This document shows positions 1 to 9,130 of a DNA stretch of 64,000 nucleotides, one piece after another. Within the stretch, counting starts at the first letter, position 1; each line of letters starts with the position of its first letter. The notes under the pieces are model-generated. The model saw only the letters and a program-made list of their open reading frames with translations. It was not told the DNA's origin and ran no database searches. This DNA is from Candidatus Leucobacter sulfamidivorax (GTDB lineage: Bacteria > Actinomycetota > Actinomycetes > Actinomycetales > Microbacteriaceae): assembly GCA_016771945.1 (NCBI GenBank), contig QZLF01000003.1, positions 620,001 through 684,000 of the forward strand, given 5' to 3'. The position numbers were made by a program, and so were the translations under genes.

Positions 1-400
1 CGCCCCGCACGACCACGAGCAGCTCGTCGGAGTCCCCGTGGAAATAGGGCTCTCCCACGGAGCTCCCCGGCTGGAAGGTCCCCGCGAGCACCTGCATTGT
101 CTTCACCGCGGGAGGGAGCAGCCGCTCCTTCGTGTACTCGTCGATGCTGATGACGACCCGGTCGGCCCTGCGCATGAGAGCGGGGATCTCGGCGGGCGCG
201 GGCTCGAGCAGCTCACCGGGGGTGAGGTTGAACACGGCGGCGATGCGGAACAGCGCCTGCAGGCTCGGGAACGAACGACCGCGCTCGACCTGGCTCAGGA
301 AGCTCTCCGAGATCCCCGCCTGTTCCGCGACGCCCTTGAGCGTCATCCTGCGTGCTCGGCGGAGCTCCCGAAGGGAATCCCCGATAGCGATCTCGGTCAT
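1..400 (-). CDS. XRE-family regulator with C-terminal cupin domain (3' end outside the window)
   Basis: The gene reads leftward from ATG at 400; an in-frame stop lies four codons upstream, which fixes this start. An N-terminal helix-turn-helix (about residues 8-62, with the SESFLSQVERG recognition segment) is followed by the start of a cupin fold that carries HGDSDELLVVVRG near the edge. The architecture is that of small-molecule-responsive repressors in which the cupin senses a ligand. It is a clear paralogue of the regulator at 6415-7008, sharing the SESFLSQ segment and LFRIA-VF-LTPG downstream. It closes the leftward catabolic block. The C-terminus is missing because the window ends. Confidence 0.85.
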   Translation of the reverse strand, partial: MTEIAIGDSLRELRRARRMTLKGVAEQAGISESFLSQVERGRSFPSLQALFRIAAVFNLTPGELLEPAPAEIPALMRRADRVVISIDEYTKERLLPPAVKTMQVLAGTFQPGSSVGEPYFHGDSDELLVVVRG

Positions 401-443
401 GGTGTCGCACTCTCACTCGATGTCCTGAGGAACCGTTCGCATC

Positions 444-455
444 CGCATCGATGCG
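444..455. promoter_or_regulatory. 12-bp palindrome upstream of the XRE-cupin regulator
   Basis: CGCATCGATGCG is a perfect palindrome 44 bases upstream of the regulator start at 400, in the otherwise empty 401-568 interval. XRE repressors commonly bind such sites in their own promoters, so this is a candidate autoregulatory operator. In a GC-rich genome a 12-bp palindrome can arise by chance. Confidence 0.3.
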
Positions 456-568
456 CCATGCGTTCGGCAGGTGCAGACTATCAGCGACGAGAGGGCCGCC
501 CGTGCGCCGGCAGCGCGGAACGGCGCCAGCCGCGCGAGGCGCGGGCACCGCGCGAAGGGCGGCCCCCG

Positions 569-1087
569 CTACGCGAGCTTCGTGTGCTCGCCGATCACGT
601 GCCAGCCGCGGTTGTGGTAGACGAGCGGCGAGAGATCCGGCGATGCGTCGGCCGCATGCGGCTTGCTCTCCAGCGCCTCGACGACGACGAGGTTCGAGCC
701 GCCGGCGGGGACGACCTGGCTGACGCGACCGCGGATCCAGTCGGCGGCGCCCGGGTAGTACGGCTCGCCGGTGGGCAGGCGATCCCATTCGATCCCGGGA
801 CCGAAGCGGTCGACACCGCTCGTCGCGCCGAGCTTCGCGAGCTCGATCTGCTCGGCTCCGACGAGGTGCACGACCACGGTCTCCGCATTCAGGATCGTCG
901 GCGTGGCCGACGACATCGCCGAGGCCGAGAATACGAGCGTCGGGGGCTCGAGACCCACCGAGAAGAGCGAGCTCACGGTCAACGCCACGGGGCCGTTGTC
1001 GGTCTCGGCCGTCACGATGCCCACGCCGGCGGGGTGACCCCGGAACGCGAACTTGAAATCCTCTGCCGACAGCGCTTCTTCGCTCAT
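569..1087 (-). CDS. flavin reductase family protein (FMN reductase partner of the monooxygenase)
   Basis: This 172-residue protein belongs to the flavin_reduct (DIM6/NTAB) fold. The FMN-binding strand and loop TVSSLFSVGLEPP is near residue 40, and the C-terminal PLVYHNRGWHVIG strand is typical of the family. It is expected to reduce FMN with NAD(P)H and pass FMNH2 to a two-component monooxygenase. The adjacent upstream gene (1257-2642) is exactly such an enzyme. ATG at 1087 is chosen because the alignable family sequence begins there. The 169-base gap to the monooxygenase contains the 8-mer ACCACTAT twice (1142 and 1181), of unknown meaning. Confidence 0.88.
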   Translation of the reverse strand: MSEEALSAEDFKFAFRGHPAGVGIVTAETDNGPVALTVSSLFSVGLEPPTLVFSASAMSSATPTILNAETVVVHLVGAEQIELAKLGATSGVDRFGPGIEWDRLPTGEPYYPGAADWIRGRVSQVVPAGGSNLVVVEALESKPHAADASPDLSPLVYHNRGWHVIGEHTKLA

Positions 1088-1256
1088 CTTCGACGCTCTT
1101 CCTCTCTCATGATCTCCGCGGTGCGACACGGAGGGCCGCACACCACTATGGCACTATTGCACCCATTCCCGCCAATGGCCACCACTATTTCCGGTATGCG
1201 AAACTTTCCGTCAGAAATCGGCAAGCCGCCGGAGGCCCGGGACGGACCTTCCCGGC

Positions 1257-2642
1257 TCAGGCGCGGTGCCGGGCGCCCGGGTGCGAGTCGGCCAGGCGCT
1301 TCCGGCCCGGTCCGAAGAAATGCTCCCGCAGCGTGCTGCCCTCGTAGTCGGTGCGATACCGGCCGCGACGCTGCAGCTCGGGCACCACGTACCTCCCGAA
1401 GTCGCGCACAGTGCCGGGGTGCACGTAGTTGCGCAGCAGGTAGCCGTCGAGATCGAACTCCTCGAACCACGACTCGATCTGGTCGGCGACGGTCACCGGG
1501 TCGCCGTAGACGAACATCGGCTCGTTCCGGATGTCCGCGGCGGCGTCGATGATCTCGCCGATCGTCGCCTCGGGTCCGTGCCCGTAGGTGCCGCTGTCCT
1601 GCCGCGTCAGGCCGTCGAGGGCGAGCGCCTCGTCGAGCAGCCGCTCGCGCGGGTGCTTCATCGGGTCGAAGTTCGACATCCCGTACTCGTGCGCGAGATA
1701 GCCCTCGGGGCGGGTCCACTTCTGGAACTCCGCGACCTTGTCCTCGGCCTCGGCCATCGTCGGCGCGGTGATCACGTTCAGCTGCACCATCGCGAGCACC
1801 TCCTCGCGGCTCCTCCCGAAGGCCGAGGCGTTCCGGCGCAGATCCTCGACCGAGAGCTTCAAGCCGTCGAGGGTGCGGGCGACGAAGAAGACCGCCTCCG
1901 CGTGCTTCGCGGCGAACCTGCGGCCGCGATCCGACATGCCCGCCTGGAACAGCACGGGGGTGCGCTGCGGCGAGGGATCGACCATGTGCGGGCCCGAGCA
2001 GCTGTAGTACTCCCCCGCGTGATCGATGCGCCGCACCTTGCGCGGATCCGTGTACACCCCGTTCTCCCGATCGGCGAGCACCGCGTCCTCGTCCCACGAG
2101 GACTCCCAGAGCTTGTAGCAGACCTCCATGAAGTCGTCGCCCCGCTCGTAGCGCTCGAAGCTCGGCAGGCTGCCCGGCGCGATGCCGTGGTTCTCGTCGG
2201 CGTTGTGGTGGTAGGACATCACGATGTTCCATCCGATGCGGCCGTCGCTCAGATGGTCCATCGTCGACATGCGCCGTGCGAGGCCGAACGGGGGCTCGTA
2301 GCTCGCGGAGACGGTCACGCCCCAGCCGAGGCGCTCGGTCGCGCCCATGCCGACCGCGGCGAGCAGCATCGGATCGAGCTCGGGGATGTGGATCCCCTCG
2401 CGGATCGAGGTGTCCATCGAGCCGCCGAAGGCGTCGGCCACGCCGAGCACGTCGGCGATGAAGATCGCGTCCAGCAGCGCGGCCTCGGCCTCCCTCGCGC
2501 AGTCCCGCCAGAACTCGATGGTGTGGTAGAGATGCTTCCGATTGTCCGGATGCGCCCAGAGCCCGTAGTTATTGTGGCTGATCGTCGGCATCTCGAGACT
2601 GCAGACGTGGATCTGCCGCTTGCCGGATCCGGTGTCACTCAC
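1257..2642 (-). CDS. LLM-class flavin-dependent monooxygenase, NtaA/SnaA/DszA type
   Basis: The 461-residue TIM-barrel monooxygenase matches the nitrilotriacetate monooxygenase A/DszA family in length and in its blocks: AHPDNRKHLYHTIEFW near residue 31, GRIGWNIVMSYHHNADENHG near 130, and FQAGMSDRGRRFAAKHAEAVFF near 240. Such enzymes use FMNH2 and O2 to cleave C-N or C-S bonds. Its FMNH2 source is probably the flavin reductase at 569-1087. It lies 22 bases downstream of an ABC permease and in one direction with hyuAB, so the substrate is probably imported and N-containing. The exact substrate cannot be read from the sequence. Confidence 0.88.
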   Translation of the reverse strand: MSDTGSGKRQIHVCSLEMPTISHNNYGLWAHPDNRKHLYHTIEFWRDCAREAEAALLDAIFIADVLGVADAFGGSMDTSIREGIHIPELDPMLLAAVGMGATERLGWGVTVSASYEPPFGLARRMSTMDHLSDGRIGWNIVMSYHHNADENHGIAPGSLPSFERYERGDDFMEVCYKLWESSWDEDAVLADRENGVYTDPRKVRRIDHAGEYYSCSGPHMVDPSPQRTPVLFQAGMSDRGRRFAAKHAEAVFFVARTLDGLKLSVEDLRRNASAFGRSREEVLAMVQLNVITAPTMAEAEDKVAEFQKWTRPEGYLAHEYGMSNFDPMKHPRERLLDEALALDGLTRQDSGTYGHGPEATIGEIIDAAADIRNEPMFVYGDPVTVADQIESWFEEFDLDGYLLRNYVHPGTVRDFGRYVVPELQRRGRYRTDYEGSTLREHFFGPGRKRLADSHPGARHRA

Positions 2643-2664
2643 GATTCTTCGTCCTCATTTCCGT

Positions 2665-3702
2665 TCAGGAATTCGCCAGCTGCTTCTTCGCCGAGCTGCG
2701 CAACCGCATGCGCGCCCAGGCCTGCCGGACCAGGCCGCCGGTCCGGGAGTCGACGCCCACCGCGATCAGGATGATGGCGCCCTGCGCGATCGACTGGTAG
2801 AAGGGATCGATGTTCAGCAGGTTGAAGCCGTTGCCGATCATCGCGATCAGCAGCACGCCGAGCACCGCGCGCCAGATCGCTCCCTCTCCGCCCATGATCG
2901 AGATGCCGCCGACCACGACCGCGGCGATGACCGTCAGCTCGATGCCGGTGCCGGCGTCCGCCTGGCCGGTGCTGACCCGCGCCGCCGAGATCACGCCCGC
3001 GAAGCCGGCGGCCATGCCGCTGATCCCGAAGGCCACGAGACGCACCAGCTCGACGCGGATGCCCGAGAGCCGGGCGGCCTCCGCGTTGCCGCCCGCGGCG
3101 TAGAGGTAGCGGCCGTAGCGCGACTTCGCGAGGACGACCCCCGTGATGATCGCCACGAGGGCGAACATGTAGACCGGCATGGGCACCGTGAAGACCCTGC
3201 CGTTGCCGAACCACCGGAACTGCTCGTTGGCCGCGGAGACCAGGAAGCCGCCGGTCAGGATCGTCGCGATGCCCCGGAATATGAACCCCGTGGCGAGCGT
3301 CGCGATGAAGGAGTTGATGCCGAAGCCCGAGATCACCGCCCCGTTGATGAGGCCGAGTATCAGGCCGACCAGGATGCCGAGCAGGATCGCGAAGGTGGGA
3401 TCCATGACGTTCACGGCGAAGGCGGCGACGACGCCGCTCATCGCGAAGACCGCGCCGACGGAGAGGTCGAAGCCGCCGGAGATGATGACGAGCGCGGCGC
3501 CGCAGGCGGCGATGCCGACCGGGGCGGTCTGCGCCAGGATGTTGAGCAGGTTCCTCGTCGAGAGGAAAGCCGGTGACGCGATGGCGAGCACCGCGAACAG
3601 CGCGACGAACACCACGACGATGCCGTACTGCGAGAGGAATCGTCCGACCGAGATGCCTCGCTTCCGGCCCTCCTGTTGAGGCACTGATATCTGAGAGGTC
3701 AT
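2665..3702 (-). CDS. ABC transporter permease, RbsC/MglC type
   Basis: This 345-residue, strongly hydrophobic protein is a BPD_transp_2 (RbsC/AraH) permease with about ten membrane segments. GGFDLSVGAVFAMSG and SGFGINSFIATLATG are family landmarks. ATG at 3702 is preceded by AGGATGAGG and starts four bases after the ATPase stop codon, so the two are translated as a pair. With the ATPase (3707-5224) and the lipoprotein (5298-6359) it completes an importer of the sugar/nucleoside class. That class also imports purines and other heterocycles, which would fit the neighbouring hyuAB and monooxygenase genes. Confidence 0.92.
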   Translation of the reverse strand: MTSQISVPQQEGRKRGISVGRFLSQYGIVVVFVALFAVLAIASPAFLSTRNLLNILAQTAPVGIAACGAALVIISGGFDLSVGAVFAMSGVVAAFAVNVMDPTFAILLGILVGLILGLINGAVISGFGINSFIATLATGFIFRGIATILTGGFLVSAANEQFRWFGNGRVFTVPMPVYMFALVAIITGVVLAKSRYGRYLYAAGGNAEAARLSGIRVELVRLVAFGISGMAAGFAGVISAARVSTGQADAGTGIELTVIAAVVVGGISIMGGEGAIWRAVLGVLLIAMIGNGFNLLNIDPFYQSIAQGAIILIAVGVDSRTGGLVRQAWARMRLRSSAKKQLANS

Positions 3703-3706
3703 CGCC

Positions 3707-5224
3707 TCATCCTTTCTCTGCGGCCGCAGTCGCGCCGAACGCGGCAGCCATGATGTTTTCCTGGGTCGCATCCTCGCGGGGGAACTCGGCGACGATCGAG
3801 CCCTGGCGCATCACGAGGATGCGATCCGCGAGGCCGAGCAGCTCCTCGACCTCGGAGGAGACGACGACCATGCTCCGGCCCTGGGCGACCCAGTCGGAGA
3901 GGATCTCGTAGATGGCGAACTTGGCGCCGATGTCGACGCCGCGAGTCGGTTCGTCCACGAGGAGCACCTGGGGCTCGCGGGCGAGCCACTTCGCGAAGAG
4001 CGCCTTCTGCTGGTTGCCGCCGGAGAAGAGGCCCACCTCGCGCTCGGGGATCGCAGGACGGATGTCGAGCTCCTCGAGGCTCTTCACGACGTGCCGGCGT
4101 TCGCGGCGCCGGCTCACGAAGCCGAGCCTGCTCAGCTGCCTGAGGACGACCAGGGAGATGTTCTCCTTGAGGCTACGGCGGAGGAGGAGGCCGTCGGCCT
4201 TCCGGTCCTCGGAGATGAGCGCGATGCCCGCCGCGATCGCGCTGCCCGGACCCGTGAGGCGGACGGCCCGACCGCGGACGCTCACCTCGCCGGAGGCGAG
4301 GGGGTCCGCCCCGAACAGTCCGCGCAGCAGCTCGCTGCGGCCGGCCCCGACGAGACCCGCGATGCCGAGGATCTCGCCCTCGCGCACCTCGAGGCTGACG
4401 TTCTTGACGCCGGTGCCGGTGGTGATCCCGCTCGCCCGCAGCACCGTCCCGCGATCCGCACCCGGCTCGGGCCGGGTCGCGAACTCGTCCGAGACCTCGC
4501 GGCCGAGCATTCCGTGGATCAGCGAGGCCTTCGTCTCGGAGCGCGCGGGAACCGTGCGCACGAGCCTGCCGTTGCGCAGGATCGTGATGTTGTCGCTGAC
4601 CGCGAGCACCTCGTCGAGGAAGTGGGAGACGTAGACGATCGTGACCCCCTCGCGCTTCAGCGAGGCGATCACCGCCATCAGGCTCGCCGTCTCGTCGGGG
4701 GTGAGCGCCGCGGTCGGCTCGTCGAGGATGATGAGCGACGCGTCCCGTGCGATCGCCCGGAGGATCTCGACCTTCTGCTGATCGGCGATGCGGAGATCGC
4801 GCACGAGGGCGTCGGGCGGAAGATCGAACCCCGTGCGCTCGATCAGCTCCTGGAACTCGGCGCGGAGCCTCCTCGTGCGCACGAGTCCGAGTGTCGACGG
4901 CTCGCGGCCGAGGAACACGTTCTCGATGACGGTGCGGCCGGGCACGAGGGCGATCTCCTGCTGGATCGTCGCGATGCCCGCCTCGATCGCATCGTGCGGG
5001 GAGGAGAAGGAGTGCAGTTCCCCGCGCACGCGGATGGTGCCCCCGTCCGGGGTGTAGGTGCCGGATAGCACCTTGCCGAGCGTCGACTTGCCCGCGCCGT
5101 TCTCGCCGACGAAGGCGTGCACGGTGCCGGCCTCGATGTCGACGGAGACGTCGCTGAGCGCCGCCACGCCGCCGAAGCGCTTGTGAATGCCGCTGAGTTC
5201 TGCGAATACGATCGGTTCGTCCAT
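3707..5224 (-). CDS. ABC transporter ATP-binding protein with two NBDs, RbsA/MglA type
   Basis: The 505-residue protein has the usual double ATPase layout. The first domain has Walker A GENGAGKST (near residue 40) and Walker B IILDEPTAAL. The second has the degenerate A-loop GLVGAGRSE, the signature LFSGGNQQK and the Walker B LLVDEPTRGVD. This asymmetry, with one canonical and one degenerate Walker A, is normal for RbsA. It energises the permease at 2665-3702. A 73-base gap containing a strong hairpin separates it from the upstream substrate-binding protein gene. Confidence 0.93.
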   Translation of the reverse strand: MDEPIVFAELSGIHKRFGGVAALSDVSVDIEAGTVHAFVGENGAGKSTLGKVLSGTYTPDGGTIRVRGELHSFSSPHDAIEAGIATIQQEIALVPGRTVIENVFLGREPSTLGLVRTRRLRAEFQELIERTGFDLPPDALVRDLRIADQQKVEILRAIARDASLIILDEPTAALTPDETASLMAVIASLKREGVTIVYVSHFLDEVLAVSDNITILRNGRLVRTVPARSETKASLIHGMLGREVSDEFATRPEPGADRGTVLRASGITTGTGVKNVSLEVREGEILGIAGLVGAGRSELLRGLFGADPLASGEVSVRGRAVRLTGPGSAIAAGIALISEDRKADGLLLRRSLKENISLVVLRQLSRLGFVSRRRERRHVVKSLEELDIRPAIPEREVGLFSGGNQQKALFAKWLAREPQVLLVDEPTRGVDIGAKFAIYEILSDWVAQGRSMVVVSSEVEELLGLADRILVMRQGSIVAEFPREDATQENIMAAAFGATAAAEKG

Positions 5225-5249
5225 CGCCGCGCCTATCCGTTTCTGGGAG

Positions 5250-5282
5250 GTGTGCGCCGCTCGTGTCGCGAGCGGCGCACAC
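5250..5282 (-). terminator. intercistronic hairpin between substrate-binding protein and ATPase genes
   Basis: The arms GTGTGCGCCGCTCG (5250-5263) and CGAGCGGCGCACAC (5269-5282) form a perfect 14-bp stem with a 5-base loop. It lies immediately after the substrate-binding protein stop codon and before the ATPase start. No T-tract follows. Such hairpins behind binding-protein genes usually act as partial terminators or 3' stabilisers that make the binding protein more abundant than its membrane partners. Confidence 0.7.
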
Positions 5283-5297
5283 CCGACCGCCGAAGGG

Positions 5298-6359
5298 TCA
5301 GCCGAGCACCGTCCACTGAGGGGTGAAGTCCTCGGTGGTGTCCCGGGTGAAGGAGGCTCCGATCGGGCTGAGATCGATCAGGTTGACCTCGGTCTGCTCG
5401 ACCGTCTCGCCGCGGAGCGTCTTGATGAGCATCTCGGTGGCGATGCGGCCCTCGTCCTGGGGCAGGAACAGGGTCGTGCCGAACCAGGTGCCGTCCTTGA
5501 CCGCGGCGACGCCCTCCACCGCGGCGCCCATGCCGATGAGCGAGATGGTGCCGGTCTTGCCGGCGTCCTCGACGGCCTGGGCGACGCCGTAGGTCATCTG
5601 GTCGCCCGTGGCGGCGATCACGTTCACGTCGGGGTTCGCCTGGAGGATGTTCTCCGCCGCGGTGCGCGAGGCGTCGATCAGGTAGTTGCCCTCCTGCGAC
5701 GCGACGACCTCGATCGGGATGTCCGCGGCCTTGATGACCTCGTCGAAGGCCTCGCGCTTGGCGATCTCGAAGAGCACGGTGTTGCCGCCCGAGATGTACG
5801 CGACCTTGCACGGGTTCGCGTCGGAGTGCTCCTCCTTGCAGGCCTGCACCACGAGCTCGCCGTTGGCGGCGCCCATGACCTTGTCGGGGTGGAAGACGGT
5901 GCCGATGACGCCGTCGACCTGGGGCGTGGCGGTCGTGATGTCCGGGCCGATCGGCGCGTAGGCGGCGACGATCGGGAGGCCCTCCGCGGCGGCCTCCTCG
6001 ACGGCCGGGATGATCGCGACGCCGTCGTTCGGGAAGATCACGAAGCCGTCGTACTGCCCGGTGGCGATCGCGTCCTGCAGCTGCGCGAGCTGCGTCGCGC
6101 CGCTGAACTCCCCGTCGAAGATGGTGAGCTCGACGTTGCCGTCGGCCTCGGCGGCCATCTCCGCGCCCTCGATGTTCGCGGCGGCATAGGTGTTGGCCGT
6201 CGCCAGGGCGAGCACGCCGATGCGCAGGGCGCCGTCGTTGCCGCCGTCACCACCGGCGTCGCCGCCGGTGTCTCCGCCGCCGGCGCAGCCGGACAGCACG
6301 AGGCCGGCCGAGACGGCCAGGGCGCCGAGCCCCAGCAGGGATCGTTTGCGAGTAGACAT
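5298..6359 (-). CDS. substrate-binding lipoprotein, RbsB-like (periplasmic binding protein type I)
   Basis: The 353-residue protein starts with a lipoprotein signal peptide ending in LVLSGCAGG, so Cys is lipidated and the protein sits outside the membrane. A Gly/Asp-rich spacer follows, then a Peripla_BP_4 domain containing ANTYAAANIEGAEMAA and DGFVIFPNDGVA. It captures the ligand for the adjacent RbsA/RbsC-type transporter. The gene follows the XRE-cupin regulator by 55 bases. The ligand is unknown; from context a cyclic amide, nucleobase-like compound or sugar conjugate is possible. Confidence 0.92.
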   Translation of the reverse strand: MSTRKRSLLGLGALAVSAGLVLSGCAGGGDTGGDAGGDGGNDGALRIGVLALATANTYAAANIEGAEMAAEADGNVELTIFDGEFSGATQLAQLQDAIATGQYDGFVIFPNDGVAIIPAVEEAAAEGLPIVAAYAPIGPDITTATPQVDGVIGTVFHPDKVMGAANGELVVQACKEEHSDANPCKVAYISGGNTVLFEIAKREAFDEVIKAADIPIEVVASQEGNYLIDASRTAAENILQANPDVNVIAATGDQMTYGVAQAVEDAGKTGTISLIGMGAAVEGVAAVKDGTWFGTTLFLPQDEGRIATEMLIKTLRGETVEQTEVNLIDLSPIGASFTRDTTEDFTPQWTVLG

Positions 6360-6414
6360 GATTTCTCCGTTCGGTGTGGAATCGTTCAGGATCGGTTGAT
6401 TGATGGGTGGGGGG

Positions 6415-7008
6415 TCACGCCGGCGGCGCGATGATCCAGATCACATCGGCGACCGAGTCGCCGATGTTCACCAGCGTGTGAGGGGTCGAACTGCGGTAGT
6501 AGAGGCTGTCGCCCTCGGACATCTCGAAGGCCTGCTCGCCGACCTCGGCCCTGATGGAGCCCCGTACGACGACCAGCAGCTCGTCCGAGTCGCCGTGCGT
6601 GTACTGGGCGCCGACCGACATCCGCGGCTCCAGGGTCCCGCCGAGCACCTCGACCGACTTCACCATGTGCGGGATGAGACGCTGCTTGCTGTAGTCCTCT
6701 GTGGCGATCACCTGGCGCGAGTGCTTCCGGATCAGCACCGGGCTGCCGCCGAGCTGGTCGGCGAGCAGATCGCCCGGCGTGAGCCCGAAGACCGAGGCGA
6801 TGCGGAAGAGCACCTGCAGGCTCGGCGCCGCCTTGCCCCGCTCGATCTGGCTCAGGAAGCTCTCGGATATCGACGCCCGCTCGGCGACCGCCTGCAGTGT
6901 CAGCCGTCTCGCCAGCCTCAGCTCGCGCAGGGGCCGGCCGACCGAGAACTCTCCGGCTTCCGCCAGGTTCCCGGCCCCCACTTCGGCGGCCTGCTCGACG
7001 AAGGACAA
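6415..7008 (-). CDS. XRE-family regulator with C-terminal cupin domain
   Basis: The 197-residue protein has an N-terminal extension, a helix-turn-helix at about residues 27-80 (ERASISESFLSQIERG) and a cupin at about 110-195 containing YTHGDSDELLVVVRG. The reading starts at TTG 7008, four bases after the hyuA stop. A GTG at residue 10 is an alternative. The position between hyuA and the binding-protein gene suggests it is a local regulator of the catabolic block. It is paralogous to the truncated regulator at the left edge, so the block is bracketed by two related sensors. Confidence 0.88.
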   Translation of the reverse strand: MSFVEQAAEVGAGNLAEAGEFSVGRPLRELRLARRLTLQAVAERASISESFLSQIERGKAAPSLQVLFRIASVFGLTPGDLLADQLGGSPVLIRKHSRQVIATEDYSKQRLIPHMVKSVEVLGGTLEPRMSVGAQYTHGDSDELLVVVRGSIRAEVGEQAFEMSEGDSLYYRSSTPHTLVNIGDSVADVIWIIAPPA

Positions 7009-7012
7009 CAGA

Positions 7013-9091
7013 CTAGCCCTTCAGCGCGACGGAGATGAGGAAGCCGCCATCGGCTCGCACGGTCAGGCTGTCGCCGGAGTCCACGAGGATCGTGGTGGTG
7101 GGCGCCTGCAGGATCGCTGGGCCCTCGACCACCATGCCCGGGTCGAGGCGCAGCGCGTCGTAGTAGACCATGTCGACGAGCCCGCCCTCGACCGCGGAGT
7201 ACGCCCGCTCGGTCGCCACCCGCGCGTCCTCGACGGAGGTCGCGCCCGAGCTCTCGGGGAACCCGGGGTGGAACGGCGCCTTGCCGATGCCGGCGACGCG
7301 CCAGTGCAGGAACTCGACCGGCATCTCCTCGCGGGCGTAGGTGAACTGCTGGCGGTGCTCGGCATGGAAGCGCCGCACGATCTCCTCCATCGCCCCAGCC
7401 AGACCGGTCTCGGCGCTGTAGGGGAAGGTGATGGTCAGCTCGTGCACCTGGCCCGGGTAGCGGGCGTCCGCGCTCATCTCGAGCTCGATGTGCTCGGCGG
7501 GGATCCCGTTCTCGACGAGGCGCCCGATCACCCGATCGGACATCTCCCCGATGAGGGCGTCGATCTCGGCGAAGTCGCCCTGGTCGGAGATCGCGTGGCC
7601 GGTCACGGTCTCGTCGAGGCGGACGTCGGTCACGGTCATGCCGTAGGAGCAGAGCGTGCCGGCCTCGCGGGGGATGAGCACGGTCGCCATGCCGAGCTCG
7701 CGGGCGAGGCCCACCGCGTGCAGGCCGCCGGCGCCACCGCCGGCGATCAGGCTGAAGTTGCGGGGATCGATGCCGCGCTCCACCGAGACGCCGCGGATCG
7801 CCGCCACCATGTTGGCGTTCACCACCCGGATGATGCCGGCGGCGCCGTCGACGGTGCTGAGCCCGAGCGGACCCGCGACCGCGCGATCCACCGCCTGCTC
7901 GGCGAGATCCTTGCGGAGGTCGCGCCGGCCGCCGAGGAAGGCGGTGGGCGAGAGCAGGCCCAGTACGACGTTCGCGTCCGTCACGGTCGGCTCGGTGCCG
8001 CCCATGTCGTAGGCCGCCGGACCCGGACGGGCGCCCGCGGAGCGGGGGCCGACGCGCAGGGCGCCGCCGTTGTCCAGCCAGCCGATGGAGCCGCCGCCCG
8101 CGCCGACCGAGACCACCTCGACGGCGGGGACGCCGATCGGCTGATGCTCCACCTGGATGTCGCGCGACATGGTCGCGCGACCCTCCTGGATGAGTGCGAC
8201 GTCGAGGCTGGTGCCGCCCATGTCGATGGTGATCAGGTTGCCGTCGCCGTCCTCCTGCATCAGGCTCAGCGCGGCGGCGGGCGCCGCGGCGGGCCCCGAG
8301 CCGAGCACGTTCACCGGCTTCTTCACGATCTCGGCGACCGAGGCGCAACCGCCGTTGATCTGCATGATGAGCGGCCCGCGTCCGTAGCCCGAGGTCTCGA
8401 GCAGCTGCTCGAGCTCGGCGAGGTAGTCGCTGATCCCGGGGAGGATGTAGGCGCTGAGCACCGCGCAGGAGGTGCGCGGCCACTCGCGGATCTCGGGCAG
8501 CACCTCGGCCGAGCAGATCACCGGCACGCCGGGGAGCTCCTCGGCGAGGATCTCGCGGGTGCGCTGCTCGTGCGCCTGGTTGAGCATCGACCACAGGTAG
8601 CCGACGGCCACCGACTGCACGCCCTCCTCGCGGAAGACCTGCGCGGCGGCGCGGACGTCGTCCTCGTTCAGCGGCTCCAGCTCCTGGCCGCGGTGGTCGA
8701 TGCGGCCGCGGACGCCGAGGCGCAGGTAGCGGTCGACGAACGTGCCGGGGTGCTCGATGTGCAGGTTGTAGCGGTCGGGCTTGAAGCCGTCGCGCAGGTA
8801 CAGCACGTCGCGGAAGCCCTCCGTCGCGAGCAGGCCCACCTTCGGGCCGTTGCGCTGGATGAGGGTGTTGGTCGAGATGGTCGTGCCGTGCACGAACAGC
8901 GCGGTGTCGCCGAGCAGCTCGCTCAGCCCGAGACCGAGCTCGCCCGCGACCGCGTGCAGGCCGATCTCGATCGCCTTGGTCGGCTGCGCGGGATCGGTGT
9001 CCTGCTTCCAGAGGGTCAGACCGCCCTCTTCGTCGATGACCGTGAAGTCGGTGAAGGTGCCGCCGATGTCGACGCCGATTCTGTAGCTCAT
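7013..9091 (-). CDS. hyuA: hydantoinase/oxoprolinase subunit A (HyuA-like, N-methylhydantoinase ATP-dependent)
   Basis: This 692-residue protein has the actin-like ATPase layout of the family. Hydantoinase_A N begins with RIGVDIGGTFTDF, the central domain holds ITIDMGGTSLDVA (near residue 290) and GGGAGGLHAVGLARELGM (near 450), and an acetone-carboxylase-like C-terminal domain follows. Family members couple ATP hydrolysis to opening of cyclic amides (hydantoins, 5-oxoproline, caprolactam) or to acetone carboxylation. It needs the B subunit encoded 39 bases upstream. Length and motifs are complete. The actual ring substrate is not predictable. Confidence 0.92.
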   Translation of the reverse strand: MSYRIGVDIGGTFTDFTVIDEEGGLTLWKQDTDPAQPTKAIEIGLHAVAGELGLGLSELLGDTALFVHGTTISTNTLIQRNGPKVGLLATEGFRDVLYLRDGFKPDRYNLHIEHPGTFVDRYLRLGVRGRIDHRGQELEPLNEDDVRAAAQVFREEGVQSVAVGYLWSMLNQAHEQRTREILAEELPGVPVICSAEVLPEIREWPRTSCAVLSAYILPGISDYLAELEQLLETSGYGRGPLIMQINGGCASVAEIVKKPVNVLGSGPAAAPAAALSLMQEDGDGNLITIDMGGTSLDVALIQEGRATMSRDIQVEHQPIGVPAVEVVSVGAGGGSIGWLDNGGALRVGPRSAGARPGPAAYDMGGTEPTVTDANVVLGLLSPTAFLGGRRDLRKDLAEQAVDRAVAGPLGLSTVDGAAGIIRVVNANMVAAIRGVSVERGIDPRNFSLIAGGGAGGLHAVGLARELGMATVLIPREAGTLCSYGMTVTDVRLDETVTGHAISDQGDFAEIDALIGEMSDRVIGRLVENGIPAEHIELEMSADARYPGQVHELTITFPYSAETGLAGAMEEIVRRFHAEHRQQFTYAREEMPVEFLHWRVAGIGKAPFHPGFPESSGATSVEDARVATERAYSAVEGGLVDMVYYDALRLDPGMVVEGPAILQAPTTTILVDSGDSLTVRADGGFLISVALKG

Positions 9092-9130
9092 GTTGCTCTG
9101 TGCTCCTTAAAACTCGTGGGTCCGGCTCGG

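Noticed and set aside
38-5068. Several long plus-strand open frames opposite the monooxygenase, permease and ATPase genes.
   Set aside because: They are shadows of the minus-strand genes; their translations lack hydrophobic or domain patterns.
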